Part shown: in pieces, positions 1 through 6,778 of the stretch | Layout: every line of letters starts with the position of its first letter | How positions within the stretch are numbered: the stretch's first letter is position 1 | Assembly (NCBI GenBank): GCA_964481755.1 | Contig: CAYZVH010000057.1 | Coordinates: 1-16,528, forward strand | Direction: 5' to 3' | From: Phocaeicola_A sp964481755 | GTDB lineage: Bacteria; Bacteroidota; Bacteroidia; Bacteroidales; Bacteroidaceae | Length of the DNA: 16,528 nucleotides | The notes under the pieces: model-generated | What the model saw: the letters and a program-made list of their open reading frames with translations, nothing else | Databases searched by the model: none | What the model was told of the DNA's origin: nothing | Made by a program: the position numbers and the translations under genes

Positions 1-1027
1 CTGTGCGCTGCTATGCTGTGCGCAGAGCTTGCGGGCCGGGGAACCGGACGCACCCAACGTTAGCGAGATTGTGAACACCATCGCCCAACGTATCAAGCTG
101 AGCGGATATGCCCAGGCGGGGTACGACTATTATAGCGGCAAGGACGAGAGCAACCAGTTCCGCATCGCGCGGGTCATCTTGATTGCCGACGCGCAGGTGA
201 ACGACCGACTGCGGGCCCACGCGCTCTACAACTTCCGGTCGGCCACGTTGCTAGAGCTATGGTTCAGCTACCGCGTCAGCAGCCTCGTCAACGTGAAGAT
301 GGGGCAGTTCAAGACACCGTTCTCCATAGAGAACCCCATGTCGCCCTCGCTACACGAGCTCATAGGCTGCACATCGCTGGCAACCGATTACATGATACGG
401 GGCGGCAGTGGACTGATGATGAAAGGCTGCACCGGCCGCGACATCGGACTGACCATCTATGGCGACCTGATTAAAGGGGCGCTGACCTACGACCTGGCGG
501 TGATGAACGGCGCCGGCCGCAACAACTCGGACAACAATCAGCAGAAGGACTTCGTGGCACGGCTGAGCTGGCATCCGTGGAAGGAGCTCACCATTAGCGG
601 CTCGGCCCTGAAGGGCACGGGCAACATAGCCGTGCGCAACGAGGGCGGAGTGATAGTGAGCGACGTGGCCGACATCACCGGGCTGAAGAGCAACGGCAAC
701 TTCCGCCGCGACCGCTACGCCCTGGGCGCGGAGCTGAAGAGCAAACCGCTGACCATCCGTTCGGAGTATATGATAGGCAAGGACGGCCACACCGACAGCA
801 ACGGCTTCTATGCCACTGGCACAGCGAACAACGTGGCCAAGCACCTCGACTGGATAGTCTCCTACGACCACCTAGACATCTGGTCCGGCCACACGGACCG
901 CTACACCACGGGCCTCCAGTATTGGTTCTACCCCAAGTGCCGTCTACAGCTAAGCTACAGTCTCACCCGGCAGCCCGGCGAGCAGAAGCAGCACGCCCTG
1001 CTCACGCAGATGCAGGTCCGGTTCTAG
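1..1027 (+). CDS. Phosphate-selective porin O/P-like outer-membrane barrel (5' truncated by window edge)
   Basis: The reading frame is open from base 2, so the gene starts left of the window. The first visible residues (CALLCCAQSLRAGEP) look like the end of a hydrophobic signal peptide, and a TTG at 29 is probably not the start. About 341 residues are visible. They alternate polar and hydrophobic residues as in a beta-barrel, include the GQFKTPFSIEN segment typical of porin O/P family proteins of Bacteroidetes, and end in a terminal Phe (QVRF), the usual C-terminal signal of outer-membrane barrels. The expected role is a trimeric outer-membrane channel; phosphate or polyphosphate selectivity is only the family name and is not shown here. 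It converges on the GH43 gene and shares no operon with it. Nothing in the visible part is broken. Confidence 0.82.
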   Translation, partial: CALLCCAQSLRAGEPDAPNVSEIVNTIAQRIKLSGYAQAGYDYYSGKDESNQFRIARVILIADAQVNDRLRAHALYNFRSATLLELWFSYRVSSLVNVKMGQFKTPFSIENPMSPSLHELIGCTSLATDYMIRGGSGLMMKGCTGRDIGLTIYGDLIKGALTYDLAVMNGAGRNNSDNNQQKDFVARLSWHPWKELTISGSALKGTGNIAVRNEGGVIVSDVADITGLKSNGNFRRDRYALGAELKSKPLTIRSEYMIGKDGHTDSNGFYATGTANNVAKHLDWIVSYDHLDIWSGHTDRYTTGLQYWFYPKCRLQLSYSLTRQPGEQKQHALLTQMQVRF

Positions 1028-1046
1028 CCGAGGCAACGACATAAGC

Positions 1047-1086
1047 GCGGGTCAGTGAGGACAGACACCTGTCTCCACTGACCCGC
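1047..1086. terminator. Stem-loop between convergent porin and GH43 genes
   Basis: A perfect 11-bp inverted repeat (GCGGGTCAGTG at 1047-1057, complement at 1076-1086) encloses a smaller GACAG/CTGTC stem. It lies 20 bp after the porin stop codon and between two converging genes. No long T-run follows on either strand, so termination is inferred from position and stem strength. A weaker nested inverted repeat (CTCTGC/GCAGAG, 1138-1168) sits closer to the GH43 stop. Confidence 0.6.
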
Positions 1087-1174
1087 TTACACATCAAAAC
1101 ACTTTATAGGGCCAAGGCCCAGATGAAGGCGTTCTGTCTCTGCTGCCCCGCTAGGGCAACGGGCAGAGCGTCCA

Positions 1175-2626
1175 TCAATGTTGTCTAAAGTTCCACTTCG
1201 AGTTGTCGCTATTGAAATCGAACGAAGCCAAGCCTGGGGTGCAATCGCCCAGCGACACCAAGGCCAACTTAGCATCGGTGCCCGGCACTGCCTTGGGCAT
1301 GATGCGGTAAGTGCCATCCGTCAGTTGGTCTATGCGCCATAGCTGAGCGTCCTCGCCCGTGAAATCGGGTTTAGCTACGACGTCACACTGCGCTGTGGCC
1401 GTCAGGCATCGCGTCGTACCGGCTACACATATTTTATAATAAGGTCCACCAAGAGACCCGCCCTTTCCAGCCGGGGTGATGGTCCACTTCTGATGAGGAC
1501 GGAACATGTAGTCGTTCATCCGCACCATCAACTCACCCTTGGGCCATCCGGCCTCCACCTCCTCCAGCGTCTGAGGAGCGATCTCCTTCAATGGCAGGGT
1601 CGGCTTCCTCCAGAAGGGCTCGATGTCGCGCTCCAACCGCACGAAGTCCACAGCCAATTCCAAAGCATAGCCTCTGCGCTCTGACTCTATCTCGTAGGTG
1701 CCTTCGTGGAACTCATCTCCCGCCACGGGCCAGTCGTTTCTCCAGAGCAAAGGACGAATAGCCAGGACGCTGCGTCCACCTTGGCGGAAGTCCGACTCAT
1801 AGTGGAAGGACATCTTCTCCACGCCATCCTCCTCAGTGAACCGTCCGAAATGTCCGGGACCGGTCTTCAGATTGTTGGCGGCAATCACCATCTTGCCTCC
1901 CCCCTGCAGCATGTCTCGGCCCACATTGTCCAGATAGGGACCAGTCACCTGCCGGGAGCGACCCACTACGATGTTGTAGGTAGAGTTAGGACCGTCACAA
2001 CAAGTGCCATGGGTACCTAAGAGGTAGTACCATCCATTGCGATAGATCAGGTCGGTAGCCTCGCAGTCGATGGCTATGTTGACAGGCTCATTGCCAGGCA
2101 TCCTCTCGCCGGTCGTCGGGTCGAGCTCCACCAGACGGATGAAACCGAAATAGGTGCCATAGCTCAGCCAAAGCCGACCGGTCGTCGGGTCGAGCAAGAG
2201 ACCGGCATCGATGGCATCGCAATCCTCGTCGTCCAGTGAAGAGGCTACCACTACGGGGTCGGTATATTTGAAGTCGGGCGAGTTGGGGTCGAGCGTCTTG
2301 TTCCACATGGTCAGCACCTCGCCCCGGTGACTACCACCCAATCCGCCACCCGTAGCGCTATAGGCCACCAGGTAGCGATTGCCTATCTTCAACACATCGG
2401 GGGCAGCGCCACGACCGGGGCGCACGGCTCCGCTCTGCCAAGTCCATCCGTCGGCCGACCACAGTCCGCCCTCACCGGTTCCAAAGGTATAGTATTTGCC
2501 ATCGCACTCGGCAATGGTGGAGGGGTCGTGGATGAAAGGCTCCCCCACCTGGGCCTTCGCCTCATGAGCAGGGGCGGAGAGCAAAGCGCTCAGAGCGCTT
2601 ATATATAATAAGGTATACTTCTTCAT
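1175..2626 (-). CDS. Secreted GH43 family glycosidase (arabinanase/arabinofuranosidase type) with beta-trefoil-like C-terminus
   Basis: A 483-residue exported enzyme. The signal peptide is residues 1-25 (cleavage near AKA-Q). A five-bladed GH43 domain spans about 28-320, with the three expected acids: D34 in FIHDPS, D140 in DAIDAG (pKa modulator) and E189 in DCEATDLIY (general acid); H259 in GPGHFGRF matches the conserved His of arabinanase-like members. Residues about 363-483 carry three xxW motifs (W381, W430, W478) 49 and 48 residues apart, two of them QxW, which fits a ricin-type beta-trefoil carbohydrate-binding module with a degenerate third repeat. Last gene of a three-gene operon, starting 4 bp after the preceding stop. 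Substrate is inferred from the GH51 neighbour to be arabinan or arabinoxylan; GH43 also includes xylosidases and galactanases, so exact specificity is open. Confidence 0.85.
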   Translation of the reverse strand: MKKYTLLYISALSALLSAPAHEAKAQVGEPFIHDPSTIAECDGKYYTFGTGEGGLWSADGWTWQSGAVRPGRGAAPDVLKIGNRYLVAYSATGGGLGGSHRGEVLTMWNKTLDPNSPDFKYTDPVVVASSLDDEDCDAIDAGLLLDPTTGRLWLSYGTYFGFIRLVELDPTTGERMPGNEPVNIAIDCEATDLIYRNGWYYLLGTHGTCCDGPNSTYNIVVGRSRQVTGPYLDNVGRDMLQGGGKMVIAANNLKTGPGHFGRFTEEDGVEKMSFHYESDFRQGGRSVLAIRPLLWRNDWPVAGDEFHEGTYEIESERRGYALELAVDFVRLERDIEPFWRKPTLPLKEIAPQTLEEVEAGWPKGELMVRMNDYMFRPHQKWTITPAGKGGSLGGPYYKICVAGTTRCLTATAQCDVVAKPDFTGEDAQLWRIDQLTDGTYRIMPKAVPGTDAKLALVSLGDCTPGLASFDFNSDNSKWNFRQH

Positions 2627-2630
2627 CGTT

Positions 2631-3341
2631 TTACTTTACATGAATGGTTATGTCGCGGACGGGGTTGCCCTGTCCGTCAATGAATCTGACGCAGAAATCG
2701 CTCATGCCGGGGCCATTTATGACCGCTCCGCGCAGGACGTTCCGTCCCTTCTTCAGTGTGAGCTTCCGCGACACCACATCGTCGCGCACCATACGTCGGT
2801 CGCCCTCCAGCATCACAGCCTCCTCACCATTGAGCCACCACATGGACGCGCTGTTTGAACCGACAGACAAACGTACATCCGTCATCTCCCTTGGGCTGTC
2901 GATGATGGTGACCGCCCAGAAGAGCACACCGTAGCGAGTCTTGTCCAACGAGGTGGCAAAGCGAAAGAGCTTCACATTATAGAGTTTGCTGTCCAACGCG
3001 TGCCATCTCAGCTTCTCCTTACCCACCTTCACGGTAGCGCCATCCTTGGGCAACACGTCTTGTTGCCCTGGGAAGTAGGGTGCGTTGAATTTCTCTTTCA
3101 GATAGGAGTCGGTAAACACCGTGTTGCCTTTGATGGGCATGGAGATGGGCTCCAGCAACAGCCAGCGCTGAATGAAGCCATCCACGTCCGGACTCATCGA
3201 CTGCTCACCGGCAGCGGCGAAATAGGGTTGGATGGTCTCCGGGAGCTTCCGGTTCTGAGCATCCAAAGAGGTATGCACCAGAAGGAATCCGCAGAGGCAC
3301 AACAGTCCTACTATGCTTTTAGTAAATCCAGTCTTCACCAT
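2631..3341 (-). CDS. Small secreted protein resembling the N-terminal region of Bacteroides acetylxylan esterases
   Basis: A 236-residue protein with a signal peptide (cleavage near A28, LDA-QN). The two cysteines in the hydrophobic core (C15, C17) do not form a good lipobox. The mature part has features such as DGFIQRWLLLEPI, a YFPGQ segment, RWHALDSKLYNVKLFRF and SASMWWLNGEE, followed by a GRNVLRGAVINGPG stretch. From memory, this pattern occurs as the N-terminal beta-sandwich part of longer secreted acetylxylan esterases in Bacteroides; here it ends without any esterase domain (no GxSxG-type motif seen). It sits between GH51 and GH43 genes with 13 and 4 bp gaps, so it is clearly part of their operon. 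A carbohydrate-binding or accessory role is inference. It is complete with start and stop, so it is not a frameshifted remnant within this window. Confidence 0.72.
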   Translation of the reverse strand: MVKTGFTKSIVGLLCLCGFLLVHTSLDAQNRKLPETIQPYFAAAGEQSMSPDVDGFIQRWLLLEPISMPIKGNTVFTDSYLKEKFNAPYFPGQQDVLPKDGATVKVGKEKLRWHALDSKLYNVKLFRFATSLDKTRYGVLFWAVTIIDSPREMTDVRLSVGSNSASMWWLNGEEAVMLEGDRRMVRDDVVSRKLTLKKGRNVLRGAVINGPGMSDFCVRFIDGQGNPVRDITIHVK

Positions 3342-3354
3342 AGTCGCCTCTCCC

Positions 3355-5763
3355 CTATTTACTGTGAACCCTCAGCACCGTCAGCGAATTGGCTGCCAAG
3401 TGGAGTTTCACACGGTTGCCCGTCACCTTCACTTCCTCATTCTTGGGAGAGACCTTGGTAGGTTCGTCCAGACTGTTCTCGTCGAGTTCGCTCGCAGAGG
3501 TCAGCACGATGGCATCTGCCACAGTCGCCAAGCCTTCGGCCCCGTTCAGGTTGAGGGTTGTGCTGACGGCCCGGTTGCTGGCATTCACCACCTTCACGAT
3601 GATGTCGCCGCTCTTCGCATCGCGTGCGGCACTGGCGCAGATGTTCTGGCGGTTCTTGTCGTCAAGGGATACCTGTTGCACCAGTTTGCCGTCCAGATAG
3701 CCTTTCACTGCGAGTGCGGACACTTCCAACCGGATGTCGTACCAGCGGCCTTCCTCTATGGAGTAGTTTATGCTCTCCGAGTCCATGCTGGTCTTCATCT
3801 CGTTGATGGAGTTGGTGTAGCCACCGATGTCCCAACGCAGACGGTTGTTGATGCCCTTCTGATGGTGGAAGAATATCTGGAAACCATTCTCGCCAGCCGT
3901 CTTGCGGGCCTTCAGGGTGATGACGTACTCCTTCCAGTTATCGTCGCCCACGAAGGCCGTCACGCCTGTGGCAAAGGAGGACTGACGCAGAACGCCGTCT
4001 TTCACACTCCAGTCGCCATCGCCCACGTGCTCCCAATTGTCGATGCCCCGGGCAAAGTCGTTCTGGTAGAGCAACTTGCCTTTGGGTGTCGTCACCTTCA
4101 AGTCCTTGAACTCGGCACTGTTCTTCCAGGTACCCAGACCGATGCCACCCTTGGGAGCTTCTACGCTCATCACGGGGCCACCGATGACCTCTATGGGCAG
4201 ACACTCGGTTCCTTGGTTCTCGGCGAACATCTGCTGCACGTAGTAGCTAGGCAGTCCGTACCAGCGGTGATTGTCGTAGTTGATGAGGTTGATGGGCCAG
4301 CGTTGGTGCTTCACGTTGCAGAACAGCGGCGCGTAGGCGGCCATCTCCACCAGGTCGGAGTTGCGCTCCAGTCCCGTCATGAAGGCAGCCTCGCCGATGG
4401 CACCCCGCAGGTTGCCCCGGCCGGTGTTGCTGGTGACGGCATACTCGCCGATAAACACACGGGAGTCACCGCGCTGGCGCTTGTCATACTTGTTGGCATT
4501 CATCACAAACCAGTCCGGGTTGTTGTAGTAGTGCTCATCCACCAGAGCCGGCGTGGGGTCTGTTGGATGCGAGCCGCTCCAGTCGTTGGCCACAATCTTC
4601 ATCTCGGGATAGCGGGCCCGTATGGCATTGGAGATGAGCTCGAAGTTCTTGAAGTATCCACTGCCATAGTTCTCGTTACCTATTTCTATATACTTCATGT
4701 TGAAGGGCTCGGGATGTCCGTTGCGGGCACGGGCGGCTCCCCATACGCTGGTCACCGGACCATTGGCGTACTCGATGGCATCCAACGCATCCTGTATGTA
4801 CTGGTCGAGCTGGTCGCTAGGGATGGTCTCCTTGTGCGACACACCGGCATTGATGCAGAACAGGGGCTCAGCTCCCAAGTCCTCCGCCAACTGCAGATAC
4901 TCGTGATAGCCCAGACCGTGGGTAGCGTTGTAGGCCCATATATTCCACAAGGGGATACGCGACTCCATCGGTCCGACCGTGTTCTTCCACTGATAGCGCT
5001 GGGCTATCACGTCGCCCTCCACCCAACAGCCGCCGGGGAAGCGGAAGAAGGTAGGATGCAACTCATCGAGCGCCTTGCCCAAGTCGGGGCGCACGCCGCT
5101 CTTGCCCCACCGCGTCTGAGGCATCAGGCTTACCATATCCAGGCAGAGGTCGCCCCGTCCATCACCCGTGAGCAGCAATCGGGCTTTATGGCTCGTGCCG
5201 GAAGGGGTGAGCGTCAGCCGGGCATATTTCCATACGTTGGTCACTGCCGGCAGGGCTGCCTCGGCCAGCGTCCGGTTGTTCTCGTCCACCAGCGCCACCT
5301 TCAGGTTGCCCTCGTAAGGGCGGGAGTCGGGTGTGCGCAGGGCCACACTGAAGTCATAGCGTTCACCTTGCTGGAGGTTCACTCCCCAATAGCCTTCGTT
5401 GCCTACCTCGAAGCTGCCGTCAGCCGACACCAACAGGAACTGGCGGTTCACGGGATTCAATGGAGGCATCGGTTCCTTCGGGTTCTGCAGGTCGGCCTTC
5501 GTCACCGCCGCTGTGCCCCGGGGTGATGCGAACGTCCAGTAGCAGAGTGTGTCGGCATCCTCAAACGAGAGGTTTCGCACCTGCTCGGGATAGAGTCCGC
5601 CGTCCACGGAGAGGTTGATGTCTTCGAGGAATATACCGAATAGTGTAGGAGATATGGCATGAGTCGGGTGATTCACGTCCACATTGATAGTCGCTTTTTG
5701 CGCCATGCCCATTGCCGGTTGCAATGCCATCAGCAACGAGGCCCATAATAGTTTACCGTTCAT
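3355..5763 (-). CDS. GH51 alpha-L-arabinofuranosidase, secreted, with extra N-terminal and inserted sugar-binding-like domains
   Basis: An 802-residue enzyme predicted to release terminal L-arabinofuranose from arabinan, arabinoxylan or arabinogalactan. The signal peptide ends near A21 (GMA-QK). The start of the barrel region (ISPTLFGIFLEDIN) is followed by a jelly-roll-like segment at about 100-215. The (beta/alpha)8 barrel then runs from about 220, with RFPGGCWVEG at 241-250, the acid/base E364 in IGNEN and the nucleophile E440 in FIGEY. After the barrel, about 547-705 form a second beta-sandwich (LamG/DUF1080-like; FQIFFHHQKG, LRWDIGGYTN, then GYLDGKLVQQ). The C-terminal sandwich resumes at about 706-802. 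This is longer than the roughly 500 residues of plain GH51 enzymes because of the two added modules. First gene of the operon; 13 bp separate it from the next. The family assignment is strong; the names of the added modules are less sure. Confidence 0.93.
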   Translation of the reverse strand: MNGKLLWASLLMALQPAMGMAQKATINVDVNHPTHAISPTLFGIFLEDINLSVDGGLYPEQVRNLSFEDADTLCYWTFASPRGTAAVTKADLQNPKEPMPPLNPVNRQFLLVSADGSFEVGNEGYWGVNLQQGERYDFSVALRTPDSRPYEGNLKVALVDENNRTLAEAALPAVTNVWKYARLTLTPSGTSHKARLLLTGDGRGDLCLDMVSLMPQTRWGKSGVRPDLGKALDELHPTFFRFPGGCWVEGDVIAQRYQWKNTVGPMESRIPLWNIWAYNATHGLGYHEYLQLAEDLGAEPLFCINAGVSHKETIPSDQLDQYIQDALDAIEYANGPVTSVWGAARARNGHPEPFNMKYIEIGNENYGSGYFKNFELISNAIRARYPEMKIVANDWSGSHPTDPTPALVDEHYYNNPDWFVMNANKYDKRQRGDSRVFIGEYAVTSNTGRGNLRGAIGEAAFMTGLERNSDLVEMAAYAPLFCNVKHQRWPINLINYDNHRWYGLPSYYVQQMFAENQGTECLPIEVIGGPVMSVEAPKGGIGLGTWKNSAEFKDLKVTTPKGKLLYQNDFARGIDNWEHVGDGDWSVKDGVLRQSSFATGVTAFVGDDNWKEYVITLKARKTAGENGFQIFFHHQKGINNRLRWDIGGYTNSINEMKTSMDSESINYSIEEGRWYDIRLEVSALAVKGYLDGKLVQQVSLDDKNRQNICASAARDAKSGDIIVKVVNASNRAVSTTLNLNGAEGLATVADAIVLTSASELDENSLDEPTKVSPKNEEVKVTGNRVKLHLAANSLTVLRVHSK

Positions 5764-5853
5764 TATTATTTAGGTTAAGGGTTATACAACAGAGGCCGCG
5801 GCTCTCTTCGACTTCAAGTACACAGCCTCCTCAGTTATGGTTATTATTGGCGA

Positions 5854-5861
5854 CAAAAATA
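5854..5861 (-). promoter_or_regulatory. Candidate -7 box (TATTTTTG) for the GH51 operon
   Basis: On the minus strand this octamer fits the Bacteroidetes TAnnTTTG -7 element, about 90 bp before the GH51 start. No TTG is seen at the expected -33 distance, and the octamer lies in a small CGAC/GTCG inverted repeat just after the terminator-like hairpin of the toxin gene, so it may instead be that terminator's T-run. Treat as tentative. Confidence 0.3.
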
Positions 5862-5869
5862 GTCGATTG

Positions 5870-5894
5870 CATCGGAAGGTTCTCCTTCCCGATG
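5870..5894 (-). terminator. Stem-loop after the toxin gene
   Basis: On the minus strand CATCGGGAAGG, a 4-nt loop and CCTTCCGATG pair over ten base pairs with one bulged G. The hairpin lies about 43 bp after the PIN toxin stop and is followed about 10 nt later by TATTTTTG. It probably ends the toxin-antitoxin transcript before the GH51 operon. Confidence 0.5.
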
Positions 5895-5936
5895 TTTCAA
5901 ATCCTTTGGTATATCGTTCAATATTGCCGCGGGGGC

Positions 5937-6347
5937 CTACAGACCCGCTATTGCGAAGTAGTGTTGAAGGTTGACGACTTCCACCTTCGGGAAAGAAATG
6001 GTCTTCAGGACATCGTAATGATGGTCGTTCGTTACGATGCATTTAGCGTTTGCGGCTATAGCACAATCCACAAACTTATTATCGTCTTTATCCGCTTCAA
6101 TGAGATGGAAGTTATAATAAGGTGTTACCACCTTGGTGAACTTACTGTTCAAAAGGGTCTTTATGATATACTCCGACACCGTATAACCCACAAAACGCTG
6201 CAAAATCTCCAAATACTCTTCTATGATTTCATTGGAGACACAAAGAATATTCTCTCCTCTAACAAAACTATTCCATAAAGGATGGTATTGACTTCGAGGA
6301 GAAACAATCTGGATTAAGCAGTTGGTATCTAACACCAATCGGTTCAT
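5937..6347 (-). CDS. PIN-domain RNase toxin of a type II toxin-antitoxin pair
   Basis: 136 residues with the layout of the PIN-toxin family (COG1569-like). The acidic active-site set is visible: D7 in VLDTN, E40/E44 in SNEIIEEYLEIL, D94 in KFVDCAIAA and D108 in IVTND. Such proteins are Mg-dependent ribonucleases held inactive by their antitoxin; RNA targets differ by family and cannot be read here. The start codon comes 2 nt after the stop of the upstream small gene (TAA-TC-ATG), so the pair is surely co-transcribed and probably translationally coupled. Base composition is AT-richer than the flanking glycosidase and dGTPase genes, as is common for acquired toxin-antitoxin modules. All key residues are present, so it looks intact. 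Confidence 0.85.
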   Translation of the reverse strand: MNRLVLDTNCLIQIVSPRSQYHPLWNSFVRGENILCVSNEIIEEYLEILQRFVGYTVSEYIIKTLLNSKFTKVVTPYYNFHLIEADKDDNKFVDCAIAANAKCIVTNDHHYDVLKTISFPKVEVVNLQHYFAIAGL

Positions 6348-6349
6348 GA

Positions 6350-6565
6350 TTACTTCAATTGGTGTAAATCCATCTCGTTGATTTCATCCAACCGCTTCTG
6401 GTCGAGCACGCCGGAGTCCCATAACTCGTCCAAGGCCTCATCCATCTTCTTGGAGTAGTACGAGAAGAGTAAGTCCTTGAGTTCATCCAAACCCTTTTGC
6501 GAACTATCCACTTGAAACATTCGCAAAAGATGTACTTGAACCGGATTCAATGTTGTTGTTGCCAT
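6350..6565 (-). CDS. Antitoxin partner of the PIN toxin
   Basis: A 71-residue protein encoded directly before the PIN toxin, the usual antitoxin position. The start of the sequence (MATTTLNPVQVHLLRMFQ) followed by ELKDLLFSYYSKKMDEALDELWDSG is characteristic of a small Bacteroidetes antitoxin family that I know only as 'hypothetical protein next to PIN'. It is mostly helical and charged, with no transmembrane segment. No ribbon-helix-helix or HTH motif is obvious to me, though the N-terminal strand-like TTTLNPVQVHLL could be a DNA-contacting strand. A well-formed promoter and a small inverted repeat precede it, consistent with autoregulation. Function is inferred from context. Confidence 0.75.
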   Translation of the reverse strand: MATTTLNPVQVHLLRMFQVDSSQKGLDELKDLLFSYYSKKMDEALDELWDSGVLDQKRLDEINEMDLHQLK

Positions 6566-6593
6566 AATTGTATTCCTCCCAAACTTTTAAATT

Positions 6594-6617
6594 CCATATC
6601 GCAATTGAGTTATATGG
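6594..6617. promoter_or_regulatory. Possible antitoxin operator (CCATAT-N12-ATATGG)
   Basis: A perfect 6-bp inverted repeat with a 12-bp spacer containing CAATTG lies immediately downstream of the -7 element of the toxin-antitoxin promoter and 29 bp before the antitoxin start. The position is right for repression by the antitoxin-toxin complex; binding is inferred. Confidence 0.35.
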
Positions 6618-6648
6618 CAAAGGTACAACGTTTTAGCGGACCGCGCAA
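6618..6648 (-). promoter_or_regulatory. Bacteroidetes-type promoter of the toxin-antitoxin operon
   Basis: On the minus strand, TTG (6646-6648) is followed after 20 bp by TACCTTTG (6618-6625), an exact TAnnTTTG -7 box at normal spacing. It lies about 53 bp before the antitoxin start codon and drives both genes. Confidence 0.7.
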
Positions 6649-6672
6649 GCCTTCCCATGAAAGATTATAATC

Positions 6673-6699
6673 CTACTTTATAATATTTCTACTTTATAA
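6673..6699. repeat. Direct repeat CTACTTTATAA x2
   Basis: Two perfect 11-bp copies (6673-6683 and 6689-6699), 16 bp start to start, lie just upstream of the toxin-antitoxin promoter and right after a 10-bp palindrome GATTATAATC (6663-6672). They may be a regulator site or simple AT-rich coincidence. The rest of the 211-bp gap between the antitoxin and Rpn genes shows no coding sequence. Confidence 0.45.
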
Positions 6700-6756
6700 C
6701 TATCTTCGGAAGTCACTACATAACCACACTAACCACATGTCCCAACCGATTCGCTA

Positions 6757-6778
6757 AGCAGGCTAATACCAGCCTGCT
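6757..6778 (-). terminator. Stem-loop overlapping the Rpn-family stop codon
   Basis: AGCAGGCT and AGCCTGCT form a perfect 8-bp stem with a 6-nt loop; the stem starts inside the TAG stop codon of the nuclease gene. No T-run follows on the minus strand, so intrinsic termination is uncertain. It could also be a 3'-end-protecting hairpin. Confidence 0.45.

Noticed and set aside
1138..1168. Second inverted repeat after the GH43 gene (CTCTGC/GCAGAG) as a separate terminator
   Set aside because: The outer stem is only 6 bp and lacks a T-run; the 1047-1086 stem is much stronger.
3313..5526. 737-residue open frame on the plus strand across the GH51 gene
   Set aside because: It is the antisense shadow of a gene with clear GH51 catalytic motifs and signal peptide; the translated product has low-complexity His/Val/Gly-rich character with no recognisable domain.
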